64,000 nt of DNA, taken from Blepharisma stoltei (Eukaryota > Ciliophora > Heterotrichea > Heterotrichida > Blepharismidae). Position 1 is the stretch's first letter. Every line of letters starts with the position of its first letter. The translations under genes and the position numbers were made by a program. The notes below the pieces were generated by a model that was not told where the DNA came from, searched no databases, and saw only the letters and a list, made by a program, of their open reading frames with translations. The stretch spans positions 558,001 through 622,000 of the forward strand of contig CAJZBQ010000005.1 of the NCBI GenBank assembly GCA_914767885.1. The letters run 5' to 3'. Shown here one piece after another: positions 55,601-64,000 of this stretch.

Positions 55601-58460
55601 TTATCATTTATTAAGATAAATTCTGTCTTCATATTAAATTATGCTATCACCCCAAATTGATGTAATTTCATTTTTATTTTCAGTAAGAGTCCCAGTTTTA
55701 TCTGTAAAAATGTATTTAACCTTTCCCAAATCTTCATTTAGACGTAGACTACTGCTTATAATTGTTTCATGCTTTTTATCATCATAAAAGCATAAATCTT
55801 GCCTCATAAATCAAAATTGTATTAAACCAATTAAATCAACAATACTATAATAATTGATAGGGATTAAATAACTAAATAATATGAGAAAGCTTAAAATATC
55901 CATTCAAGATGATGAAGGGTTCAAGCCTGTAAAATATTTGTACTCATGCTCATAATAGTATGAATGAGTGATAGTAAGTATGCATAAAATTAATGTCATA
56001 GCTGAGAGCAATATAAAGATTCAGAAAATATATTTATCCATTACTTTATCAGTATTCTTACTCTTATGTCATATATCATTTTCAATGAATTTAGCTAACA
56101 CTTAAATAATGATTAGAATTAAATAGTTCATAATGAAAGTATAATTCTTGAGAGTTTATCATAATTTTTGTGTCTGGACCAGTATAAACTACAATCCCCA
56201 TTATTCATTCACTCCCCTTGGTTAGTAGGTAAAAAAAATTTTGCTCATTAACGGAGCATTAATTGTTTTAAATTTTATATGAAATTATATATTCTGGATT
56301 TAAAAAATCCAAATTGTAATATTTGGATGAAAAGCTGTTTTAATTTATACCTTTTCACAATGATTAGAAGAATTCCTATGATAAAGTTACCCTATTTTTA
56401 CATATTAAATATGATAATGACTAAGTTTTATGAATGTTTCTATTCATTGCAAAAAGGTATATAAATTTAAGGCTGTCAAAATTTCAAATTTGAACTTGAG
56501 ACATTTTATTTTCTTAAAATTTTGATCTAATTTTTTTCCATGAAGGTCTTTGCAATTACGGGATCTTTATAGTATTAGCTGAAGTTTTCATCATTTTCAT
56601 CATTAATTATATATCAAATTATTATTTGTAAAATAAAATGTATATTATAAAAAATTGTTGCTTGCTAACAACAATAGGTATTTGCTCGCTAATCAAGGAG
56701 AGACAGTATTTTTCAATTTTGACCCTCGCAATACAAAATTCTCAATGGAAAGAGGTATCGCTTTAGGGTATTTCACCAATTTTATGCTCCCATATACAGT
56801 ATGATAATTATCATTAGGATTCAACAAATATAATGGCATTCACAACAACACTTCTCTCTCCTGGCGTTTAAAAGTTTAGAGGCCTTTCTGTGGCCTGAAA
56901 GCCAAGCAGAAAATGGAATCTATGTGTACTGGGCATCGTGCTACAGTTGGGCTTTGCCTACATTGCTCGGCAATGAATAATTCATAATTCTTGATCTGAA
57001 TTTGGGGTAAGGGCATTATGCCCTAAAAGACGATACCACCATGACAAGGCATTTAATTTATTTTATCTTTTAAAGCTGTAAATTCATGCTTCACTTGCTT
57101 TTAATCAACCTTTTCTTTACGATGGAAATCGCTATTCACACAAAAATAAAACTTCAAAACTCCAGTAATCCTCAACTAGTTCCCAGTTTCATATGCTGAA
57201 TAAAAATTGCTTATCGATGCAACACCCATTTGCTCTTGACTTACTTAACCTATATGGGCCAAAGAGAATCAATAATGATTTTATGCAGATCATGTATCTG
57301 AATCTTCAAAATCACAATAAAACTCTTTGAATTCTGCATGAACTGACAAATTTTGACACTAAGCGCCTGAAAAATAGTTTTTACCATAAAAAGGCATTAT
57401 TGGTCAGATAATAGCTGGGGATTTATCTTTAACTAGAACTCTAGCCACTGAAGCAACAGTTTTAAGTTATAAAATGTTTTCTCTAACAAGCTGAAACAGT
57501 GTCAAGAATAAGGCCGAAATACGAAGTTGAGCTATGTCTGGTAGAAATGCTGAGATACCAAGGACTGCACACCCACAGTTGAGCAAGACTATTGTAAGCT
57601 TGCATTGGATGAGATTCAAACAAAGAGGCACATAACTTTTAGTCAAACCCAATCTAATCATTTGGATGATCAATTTTTAGAATTGCATTATCCAACTTAA
57701 AAATCCTATGAATTGCCTTTTCATAATTTTTGCTTTCAAAAATTTTTGCAAAATCTGAGACAGGTTTTCTCATGCTCAGCCTTGTAGACCCATCTAAATT
57801 AAAAGTCTCAAAGAAGCAAGAGTCTTCTGAGTCACTTGTTGCTATCAAAATTAAATCTGCTGGCACTTCTTCATTATTTTTAACTACAATCACATATCCC
57901 ACCCTTATGTCTTCTCATTTTTTGTGTATAAATTGTTTACTGCTTTCACTTCAAACAAGAGAATCTCTTGAATTTACGCAGGAATCGCTTTTTCGTTTCA
58001 AATAATTAGCAAATATATCATGCACCAAATTCAAAAATAAAGAAATCGCAAAAATAGTTGTTGTTGACTCGCTTTGTAATGGAGAAAGATCATATGGGAT
58101 ATATTGAAAGATTGTGACAATTAGATATGGCTTATTAGATGAATAAAATTTTATGTTAATAATTTTCAGTACCCAAAATTTTTTTGGAGAAAAAATATTT
58201 AACTAAAATTTTGCTTAAAAGTTACATTATAAAGATTATCAAATATAGCCTAATCTTTTAAATTGGGAGAATAAAATGAATGGGATCAGAAAGAAATATG
58301 AATTCAAATTTGTGTTTATTGAGTTGTCTGGGTAAAGGTTATTTCGGTAGCCTTGGCCTCTAAATATTTCAATTTCACGAGCTACCGCTTTAGAAGAGTC
58401 ATATTGCAATGTTGTTTGTCGAAGTTTATATCTGCTTTTATCATCTGAAGTGTCATCCAT
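49616..58460 (-). CDS. P4-ATPase / guanylyl cyclase fusion (about 2,085 aa), nine insertions
   Basis: Read from 58460 to 49616. The N-terminal half is a P4 flippase fold: first membrane segment SYFFLIPFILFSQFKRLGYIW, actuator domain with NLDGSTRL, NFVLRGSKLKNT, GIVVYTGPDTKI, phosphorylation motif DKTGTLT (about residue 420), hinge GDGANDCAMI (about 830), then membrane helices. Two cyclase domains follow. The first (about 1390) has FCDIYQF, KIETVNKTF and GDTVNTASRM; the second (about 1890) has FADICGFTDF, KVHTIGDCYV and YGPDVDVANKM. This is the cyclase architecture known from Paramecium, Tetrahymena and Plasmodium. Metal-binding aspartates lie in the second domain and Asn/Arg plus a guanine-type Glu in the first, the inverted order reported for these enzymes. 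The actuator glutamate (DGET) is Ser here. Confidence 0.9.
51244..51609 (-). mobile_element. MITE family 1 copy acting as an IES in the first cyclase domain (364 bp)
   Basis: TTACTCCCTCACCTCCGTAAG...GATCATGGGGGAGTTA with the shared core. Removal joins DSIQIS to KSTYELVKDC, the normal end of a cyclase catalytic domain. Confidence 0.93.
52362..52588 (-). other. Predicted palindromic IES in the cyclase gene (about 225 bp)
   Basis: Inverted ends GGCTCGAGCTGAGCC-like / GGTTTGGGCTGTGCC-like; the inner copies of CAACAAATG...GGTTTGATAA are also inverted. TA-to-TA removal joins SYYISL to LNIANFIIYAAW between membrane helices. Confidence 0.8.
53785..53980 (-). other. Predicted palindromic IES in the cyclase gene (196 bp)
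   Basis: Arms TTATTG..TGCCTTGACGCAATTT are inverted at each end. TA-to-TA removal joins RQVLYRLK to HADFIIYISC. The inner sequence resembles the hairpins at 9526-9662 and 43018-43200. Confidence 0.8.
55037..55267 (-). mobile_element. Family 3-like element acting as an IES (about 228 bp), TGA-flanked
   Basis: Inverted ends ACTCTCTTACTAGTAATAAG / ACTCCCCACCAGTAAGAAG resemble family 3. Removal between the TGA (plus-strand TCA) at each side joins LNKFDPE to RKIMSIVVKEL, the conserved P4-ATPase RKxMS motif. No TA pair in the right codon phase is available, so the flank appears to be TG(A). Confidence 0.7.
55571..55641 (-). other. Predicted IES after the DKTGT motif (71 bp)
   Basis: TA-to-TA removal joins ITSIWGDSI to KYFVIKGKSYDIEEM just after DKTGTLTENK. 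In-frame TAA is removed. Confidence 0.78.
56098..56158 (-). other. Predicted short IES (61 bp, or 46 bp)
   Basis: Joins GIVVYTGPDTKIMI to AKFIENDIW (61 bp) or keeps NSQEL between (46 bp). Both lengths leave the same frame remainder, which makes the whole gene a multiple of three. Confidence 0.65.
56222..56705 (-). mobile_element. Divergent MITE acting as an IES, TG-flanked (about 484 bp)
   Basis: Inverted ends CTCTCCTTGATTAGCGAGC / CTCCCCTTGGTTAGTAGG. TG-to-TG removal joins SKLKNT to EWIMGIVVYTG, the conserved P4 sequence around the fourth membrane helix. The nearest TA pair is in the wrong codon phase. Confidence 0.7.
56807..57656 (-). other. Predicted large IES in the ATPase part (about 850 bp)
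   Basis: TA-to-TA removal joins ILKIDHPND to YHTVYGSIKLVKYP within the actuator-to-phosphorylation linker. The coding island downstream is only about 100 bp long. The interior is moderately GC-rich (56860-57060) and lacks a recognised gene. Confidence 0.75.
58128..58238 (-). other. Predicted IES near the N-terminus (111 bp)
   Basis: TA-to-TA removal joins SQFKRLGYIW to YLIVTIFQYIPYDLSPLQ, the first transmembrane hairpin of a P4-ATPase (compare QFKRxxNxYFL...). Confidence 0.85.
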
Positions 58461-58924
58461 TGTTAATGCTATTATTTATCACTTAAAAGATAAAGCCATA
58501 ATTATTTCAAATAAATTTTATTTTTTAATTTTAAGCATTAAAAGTTAATTCTAGTAGTTGTGTTTGATTTATTTCAAATGCTAAATTATAAATTTAGATT
58601 AAAAGATAATTATCCAAATGTGGCTGCTTTGCTTGATTATACCAATAATAGAAATTAATCAGCACACATAATAAATAACTATCTAGTATTTTATTTTAAA
58701 TTCAATTCTGCATATCATAGTTAGATTCATATCATAGCTACTTAAGTTGCTGTATTTAGGCAAGATGCTTTTTGATAAGTTTAGATGCATATCATAAATA
58801 AAAACGTTATAGTAAATTAATCTATCTTTTAAATATATTTATATCTATTAGAATATAAATTATAGTAGTTTTTTCAAGTTTTAATAGAAAATAAAAATTA
58901 TTTTAATTACTAGTTAAATCATAA
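58461..58924. other. Divergent intergenic region
   Basis: 464 bp of strongly AT-rich DNA between the cyclase start and the nucleotidase start. Nothing structured seen apart from A/T runs. Confidence 0.5.
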
Positions 58925-59837
58925 ATGTCATTACAAGCAGCAGATTTATTTTTCAAATGTTTGCAGCTTAGTGAGTACGCAGGAGCCTTCATTAGAAATG
59001 TATGAAATAGCCAAAATTTAAATGCATTTGAAAAAGGAGTCAATGATCCTTGCACTGCTGCAGATTTAGGAGCTCAGAAGCTCATATCTGCAACTTTGCA
59101 TCGTTATTTCCCTGATTTATGCATAATTGGTGAAGAAGATGTTATGGTTGAAGACAAAGAGTAAGGAAATAATCAGCGCAATAAATTTAGATAACAATAG
59201 CATTGATCCATTTGCAAGCTATAATAAAGAGTTGGAAATCCAAAAATTGACTGTTTGGGTTGATCCACTAGATGGGACCTCTAATTTTGTAATGGGAGCT
59301 TTAGAAGGGGCAACCACGCTTATAGGGATTGCTTATGAAGAAACTCCAATTTTTGGAATAATTCATCAAGTTTTTGGAGATGGGGCTCCCTCTTATTTTG
59401 GAGGGATTGAGTTTGGGACTTTTTATAAGGATCAAGCAGAGATTAGACCGTTTCATCCAGCAGAGTGCGAAGATTTTACAATAACTGGGACAAGGCTACA
59501 TAAAACACTTTTGAATGAAGAAATGAACAATATTTTGAGACCTGATAGAATTATTGAAGCTGATGGATGCGGAAATAAGTCTTTGCAAGTGGTCAGAGGA
59601 ATTGCATCTTCCTATTTCACATGCACCACCAAAACTTACAAATGAGATATGTGCCCTTCTGCTGCATTTATGCGGGCTTTTAATGGATTTGTAGTCGATT
59701 ATAATGGAAAAGATCTCCCATTTAATAAAGAAGCAGACAAGAGAAACCAATTCGGAGCTATTGTAACCTTAAAGGAAGATTACAAAAATCGGATTATAGA
59801 AGCTTGGAGAAGCTTAAACAGAGATACATTAGCTTAA
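58925..59837 (+). CDS. BPNT1: 3'(2'),5'-bisphosphate nucleotidase (BPNT1-type)
   Basis: 298 residues with one 16-nt intron. Signature motifs of the lithium-sensitive phosphatase fold are in order: NDPCTAADLGAQKLI, IIGEED, WVDPLDGTSNF (metal-binding DPLDGT) and KWDMCPSAAF with a TGA-encoded Trp in the conserved Trp-Asp. The GIAYEETPIFGIIHQVF and GNKSLQVVRGIASSYF segments favour BPNT1 over inositol monophosphatase. It removes the 3'-phosphate of PAP, recycling the sulfation by-product. It ends 34 bp before the MCM9 start on the same strand. Confidence 0.87.
59161..59176 (+). other. 16-nt intron (GTAAGGAAATAATCAG)
   Basis: Removes an in-frame TAA and shifts the frame by one, as needed to join GEEDVMVEDK to DAINLDNNSID. 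Confidence 0.9.
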
Positions 59838-59871
59838 ATTATTATTATCATCTTAAAATTATTAATTTAAT

Positions 59872-62277
59872 ATGAGCTTTTCAGACTTAATTTCAGTGCT
59901 ATCTACCCAGTATTCAGCACAAATCACACAACTTCTAACTTCTCGCGACAAAATACCAAGGTTTATACTAGAGTAAGCTTTATTCAGTCTGATGGAGTTT
60001 ATTGACATCTCCCCGCTCTGGGGAATCAGTCTTCTTGAAAACCCTTTAGACATACTTTCAGACTTTAAAAACTGCATAATTTCTATTGAAAGAAGTTTTA
60101 TTCAAAATAGCACGGTCACAACTTCTTTTTCTCTCAACATCCAATCTTCCCCAATCTGCGTATCTAGACTGAGCGATATCTTCTTGCACCCTAGAAAGAT
60201 GGTAAATGTTACCTCTTTAGCTATAAAATCATTATCCTCAGCTAAAACTATCATAAATTCTTCTGAGTTTTTTTGTAGATCTTGCATTGATAGTTTCTCT
60301 GTCTTCGCTGATTTAGCATATGTAAATACTATTGAGTATCCTTATAGCTGCAAAGTCAAAAAAATCATGCCAAATGATTTAAAAGCTTTACCGAAGACAA
60401 AAGTTGTAGAAAATACTATGATGATTGACCAAGATAGTGAGAAGTGCTTACTCCCTCCCCCTCCGTGAGTGAACAAAACCATTAGAAAAATCGCTATTTT
60501 TTGACCAAAAACCCACCCTCCGTGAGTGAACAAAAATTTTTTTAATAGAAAAAATTTTTTTATGGAAAAAAAATTATATATAAATGATAATTAGTATAAT
60601 GAAATCTAGAGCTAATTCTGTTTAATTTTAAACGAATTGCATTTTAAAACATAAATTTTATAAATTAAATTAATATTTGCTTTCCAATTTTTGCGAATTA
60701 GGATTTTTTTAAATTCCGAAAAAAAAAATATTTTTTATAAAAATTTATATATAAAATTTTTTTTAAAAAAAAAAATTAGCCCCCCTCCGTGAGTGAACAA
60801 AATTTTTTTGTTCGCTCACGGAGGGGGGGGGAGTTAGGGTCTTGTTTTGATATAGAAAATTCCTATAAATTACCCTATAAGGGAAGGCAATTGTAGAGAG
60901 AAACTCTCCGATTGGTTGGATAAACTCAGGTTTCCAAACCAACTGGAGAGAGGTTCATTTGACAGTTCTCTAATTGTCTGCTCTTATAGGGCAAATATAG
61001 GAATTCTCTATATTTTAGAAGGGACGAATAAATATAGTGATTATCAAGAAGCTATCATTAGTGATGGAAAGCAAGAACTCTCAGCAATAATGGAAGGAGC
61101 ACTCTGCCATCAGGTAAAGCCAGGAGATTCTGTAGAAGTGACTTGCATTTTAACTCAGAGATGGCTGAAAGAGTTTATATCAGGACAAACTTGTGAGGCT
61201 GAATATGTCCTTTTAATTTTTGATATTAGAAAGGTAAGACCTATATGCCAAATCCCTAAGAGCGGTATTGCGTTTTTGAAGGATTCATTCTTAGGTACTG
61301 ACGAATTCTCAGTCAGAGAAACTATACTGAGAAGTGCTTTTCCTCAATCCTATGGAAATTACTATGTGAAATTTGGAATTTTGCTCAACTGTTTGGCTTA
61401 TTTTGGAAAAGCTTGCAGCAATGTTCTTATTATGGGCGAATCAGGCACAGGAAAATCTACATTTGTATCATCCCTTCAAAGGCTATTGCAAGGAAATATC
61501 AAAATTCTGAATGGTGCTTTAACCTATAAGTCTTGTCTCAATAAATCATTTTTAAAAAATTCTTTAACAGGAAGCCTTGAAGCTGGCCTTATGCAATCAG
61601 AAAGCTTACTATGCATTGATGATTTTCACTTACTCAAAGATAAGCCACTAGTCTATAAAGCCATGGAATCAAGAAGCGTCATAGCTTTTGTAATGACATA
61701 TGAAAATAATGAAAATTCTAATCATAAAAATCAGTTTGATCCGACCATGAATAAAGGTATAAAGCTAACCCCAGAAATGGACAGATTTGACCTAATTCTT
61801 AAAGTAGCAAACTATACGCATGATTCAGAATTTTGCACAAGGAAACTGAGTGACAGCTCAATGGAAGAGTCTTCAAATATATGAGACGTTGATACAATAA
61901 GAGCATATTTGCTGTCAATTGTGAGACCACTGGAAGGAATAGATATAAAAAATCCAAAAATTCAGTCACTGCTAGAGAGGTTTATTGCGTATATGATCAC
62001 TTATAATTTGAAATTTTCTGATGGAAATTCATCAAGTGGGCTTTCTATTAGACTGCTTGAAAGTACAATAAAACTGGCTAAAGCTAATGCAATGCTGATG
62101 TCACATAAAGAAGTAATGATGCAAGATGTGCTAGACATAATGCTTCTAATAAGTTTGGGAACTCAAGATGACTGTGGATTGCTGAACCAAGCCTTTATTA
62201 ATAGACAGATGTATCATGACGAAATCTCGAGATTGCTATATAACATTGAGCTATGTGTAGGACCATCAAATACCTAA
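59872..62277 (+). CDS. MCM9: MCM9-like helicase (614 aa), MITE and palindromic IES inside
   Basis: 615 codons after one 15-nt intron and two insertions are removed. The N-terminal domain has a zinc-binding pattern (FFCRSCIDSF...). The OB-fold has YQEAIISDG and the family-specific CILTQRWLKEFISGQTCEAEYVL. The AAA+ core has Walker A GESGTGKSTF, Walker B LLCIDDFHLL, MDRFDLILKV and the C-terminal LSIRLLESTIKLAKANAML. The order and the 'TQRWxxF' segment match MCM9, a helicase of recombination and mismatch repair acting with MCM8. It is shorter than vertebrate MCM9 because the long C-terminal tail is missing. TGA encodes Trp in NIWDVDTIRAYL. Confidence 0.88.
59973..59987 (+). other. 15-nt intron (GTAAGCTTTATTCAG)
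   Basis: Removes an in-frame TAA and joins IPRFIL to DLMEFIDISPLW. Confidence 0.92.
60449..60836 (+). mobile_element. MITE family 1 copy acting as an IES in MCM9 (about 386 bp)
   Basis: The longest and cleanest copy: TTACTCCCTCCCCCTCCGTG ... CGCTCACGGAGGGGGGGGGGAGTTA, with the internal second terminus and shared core. TA-to-TA removal gives TGC TTA GGG, joining DSEKCL to GSCFD. Confidence 0.95.
60851..61010 (+). other. Predicted palindromic IES in MCM9 (160 bp)
   Basis: Inverted arms of about 60 nt: TATAGAAAATTCCTATAAATT / AATTCTCTATATTTTAG-side GGAATTC, with CCCTATAAG also inverted. TA-to-TA removal gives GAT ATT TTA GAA and the reading GSCFDILEGTNKYSDYQEA, and shifts the frame by one as needed. 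Confidence 0.88.
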
Positions 62278-62554
62278 CTCCTCTTCCGTGAGCGTACAAA
62301 ACCATTGGAAAATTTCTAATTATTGCCCAAAAACCCACCCTCTGTGAGCGAACAAAAGCTTTTATGAAAAAATTTTGATATATAATTAGTATAGCTAATT
62401 CTGTTTAGCTTGCATTTTAAAATATAAATTTTATAAAATTAAAGAAATATTTGCTCTCCAATTTTTTATAAATGGGGGATTTTTTAAATTTTGAAAAGAA
62501 ATGTACTATAAAATTTTTAAACCCCCTCTGTGAGGTACGAAGTGAGAGGAAGTA
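62275..62554 (+). mobile_element. MITE family 1 copy, 3' end of MCM9 (about 280 bp)
   Basis: TAACTCCTCTTCCGTGAGCG to GTGAGAGGAAGTAA, with a shortened core. Its left TA supplies the first two bases of the MCM9 stop codon. After excision the codon is still TAA, so the insertion is neutral to the protein. Confidence 0.85.
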
Positions 62555-62615
62555 AGTAAATATAAGTTTTAGATATTTTCATTTATTTGCAAATAAAATA
62601 TTTATAGTAATTATT

Positions 62616-63041
62616 ATGTCACCACCGAAAGGTAAAAAAGCAGCTGGAAAATCTGGAAAACAGCCCGTCGATGAAGAAGAGAAAAAAGGTCCAGCTAAAC
62701 TAAAAACATGCAAGTAAACTCTATTAAGTCATGTCAAAGCAAGGCATATCCTGTGCGAAAAACAAGGAAAACTATTAGAAGCATTTAATATCCTTAAAGA
62801 ATCATCAGGAAATAGGCCATCGCCTGCTGAATTTGGAAGAATTGCTGAGCAGTACTCAGAATGCTCCTCAGCCAGACGAGGAGGTGACTTAGGATGGTTT
62901 CCAAGAGGCCGTATGGTTGGTCCTTTCCAAGAGGTTGCTTTTAATCTTGAGCCTGGAACAATGAGTGAGCCTTTTAAAACAGGGTAATCTCTATTTAGTG
63001 AAGGGTGGCACATTGTACTTGTTGAAGGAAGAAAAGCCTAA
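62616..63041 (+). CDS. PIN4: PIN4-type parvulin peptidyl-prolyl isomerase (131 aa)
   Basis: 132 codons after two 15-nt introns. A basic Lys/Gly-rich N-terminal tail precedes a single parvulin domain: [49 protein letters not shown] and [12 protein letters not shown]. Its size (131 aa) and the basic leader match human PIN4 and not PIN1, which has a WW domain. It accelerates prolyl cis-trans isomerisation; PIN4 is linked to ribosome biogenesis and chromatin. The ATG lies about 60 bp after the MITE. Confidence 0.93.
62714..62728 (+). other. 15-nt intron (GTAAACTCTATTAAG)
   Basis: Removes an in-frame TAA and joins KTC to [12 protein letters not shown]. Confidence 0.95.
62986..63000 (+). other. 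15-nt intron (GTAATCTCTATTTAG)
   Basis: Removes an in-frame TAA and joins SEPFKTG to [13 protein letters not shown]. Confidence 0.95.
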
Positions 63042-63288
63042 AATACAAATAACTAACCCCTGAAATTTAATAAAATCGTAATTTCCAAATGATCACTCAA
63101 TTTTGTTTTTAAGCTGCTGCCTTTTTTATATATTGATTTCCTATAAAGAAAAATAATTCAGCCATTATTTTAATTTTTGTCGAAAAATTCAGCGAAAATC
63201 TGTCGTTGTTGAGTAAAAAATTGTGAATTGATGATTTAATTTATAAACTCACGAATTCTATGGCTCTATACGCCATTTTATTATTTGG

Positions 63289-63711
63289 ATGAAGCAGAAT
63301 CCTTCTGTAAGTAGCTCAAGAAGAAAATCCAGACAAGCCCATTTCGCAGCTCCTTCAAATATTCGAAGAAAGCTCATGAGCTCTCACTTATCTAAAGAGT
63401 TACGTGACAAACATGGAGTAAGATCAATGCCTATTCGTAAAGGTGATGAAGTAATCGTGGTTAGAGGTCTCAACAAGACTCACGCTGGCAAAGTCATCAC
63501 TGTTTACAGAAGAAAATTCAGAGTCCACATCGAAAGACTTACAAAAGAAAAAAGCAATGGTCAAACTGTTCATATTCCAATTCACCCTAGCAATGTTTAC
63601 ATCACCAAACTAAAAATTGACAGAGATAGAAAGAATCTCATTGAGAGAAAGGCCGCTCACAACAAGAGCAAAGGAAAGTGGGCCAAGAAAGACATTTCTT
63701 CAGTCGATTAA
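63289..63711 (+). CDS. RPL26: Ribosomal protein L26 (uL24), 140 aa
   Basis: Starts at ATG with [23 protein letters not shown], followed by [20 protein letters not shown] and [24 protein letters not shown] (the KOW motif), then [20 protein letters not shown], and it ends in a basic tail. Length and sequence match eukaryotic RPL26/uL24 throughout. It is a component of the large ribosomal subunit near the tunnel exit. Single exon, no insertions. Confidence 0.98.
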   Translation: MKQNPSVSSSRRKSRQAHFAAPSNIRRKLMSSHLSKELRDKHGVRSMPIRKGDEVIVVRGLNKTHAGKVITVYRRKFRVHIERLTKEKSNGQTVHIPIHPSNVYITKLKIDRDRKNLIERKAAHNKSKGKWAKKDISSVD

Positions 63712-63723
63712 TCCTAAATTTCT

Positions 63724-63957
63724 TAATCCCCTCCATTTGTGAGTGAGCAAAAAATTTTGTTCATTCAAGGATGGGTAAATTTTTTCAAAAGATTTAAAAA
63801 AAATTTCAATTTGCAAAGATTGAAAATTAAACATTAATTTAATTTATAGAATATTCAACAGAATTAACTCGAGATTATAAAAAAAATTTTTGCTCAATCA
63901 TGGAATTTTTTTTTTCCCAATAATAATGGGTTTACTCATCACAAAGCAGGAGGGTTA
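63724..63957 (+). mobile_element. Degenerate MITE family 1 element (about 230 bp)
   Basis: TTAATCCCCTCCATTTGTGAG at the left and GCAGGAGGGTTAG at the right. The interior shares only short stretches with the family core (GAATTAACTCGAGATTATAA). Intergenic, 12 bp after the RPL26 stop. Confidence 0.65.
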
Positions 63958-63981
63958 GTCAAATTCTTATTAATATCAATA

Positions 63982-64000
63982 TGGACTCATCGCCTCTAAG
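63982..64000 (+). CDS. Possible start of a gene running off the window
   Basis: An ATG at 63982 follows an AT-rich leader and opens MDSSPL without a stop up to the window end. Too short to say more. Confidence 0.25.

Noticed and set aside
1-64000. Widespread pseudogenes from in-frame TGA stops
   Set aside because: TGA falls on conserved Trp positions and all genes end in TAA or TAG, so the genetic code is reassigned and the genes are not broken by TGA.
1-64000. CRISPR arrays, bacterial operons, tRNA or rRNA genes
   Set aside because: No regularly spaced repeats, no ribosome-binding sites, and no tRNA A/B-box pair with a foldable cloverleaf or rRNA stretch that I could recognise by eye.

Overview
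This window looks like the germline (micronuclear) genome of a heterotrich ciliate, most likely Blepharisma. Four things in the sequence support that. (1) UGA must be read as tryptophan: dozens of open frames join only if TGA is sense, the TGA codons fall on conserved Trp positions (for example the ARF-family Trp-Tyr near the C-terminus, the Trp-Asp of the inositol-phosphatase fold, and WD-repeat Trp), and every gene ends in TAA or TAG. (2) Introns are 15 or 16 nt with GTA...AG ends; six fit unambiguously. (3) The DNA is AT-rich and the genes are densely packed. (4) About 25 genic insertions, 23 bp to 1.1 kb, most bounded by TA, break genes; deleting TA-to-TA restores the frame and usually a conserved motif. 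These are the hallmarks of internal eliminated sequences (IESs). A repeated MITE family of about 260-390 bp with CTCCCCCTCCGTGAG-type terminal inverted repeats occurs at least ten times.

Layout. 1-4.5 kb: a hypothetical gene, an ARF-like GTPase and a ciliary microtubule-inner-protein homologue, rearranged by a 1.1-kb tandem duplication that left a decayed second GTPase. 4.6-8.4 kb: two small paralogous genes that only appear with UGA=Trp, then a GC-richer block without a recognisable gene. 8.4-13 kb: a WD40-repeat/ion-channel fusion carrying two IESs, one with a MITE nested inside. 13-25 kb: one giant coiled-coil gene (about 2,930 codons) with a GRIP-like tail, interrupted by six insertions and two introns. 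26.7-31 kb: tandem TPR paralogues, one with a MITE and one without. 31.3-38.5 kb: a TRIM-like E3, two uncharacterised genes and a small membrane protein. 38.7-41.2 kb: a WD40 protein whose last repeat lies beyond a MITE. 41.7-49.4 kb: two RING/B-box proteins, adenylate kinase 8, a small unknown gene and an EF-hand protein. 49.6-58.5 kb: a P4-ATPase/guanylyl cyclase fusion cut into ten pieces by nine insertions. 58.9-63.7 kb: a BPNT1-type nucleotidase, MCM9, a PIN4-type parvulin and ribosomal protein L26.

The genes do not form one pathway. Shared themes are cilia and signalling (AK8, CIMIP2-like, EF-hand, cyclase, channel) and housekeeping (uL24, MCM9, PIN4, BPNT1). What ties the window together is the insertion landscape. 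Several insertions would destroy essential motifs if retained, so a somatic, edited version of this locus must exist. Frame arithmetic supports the models: after the predicted insertions and introns are removed, the length of each modelled gene is a multiple of three.

Limits: coordinates and translations were worked out by hand without alignment tools. Family names rest on recognised motifs. IES edges are uncertain by a few bases wherever several TA dinucleotides fit.
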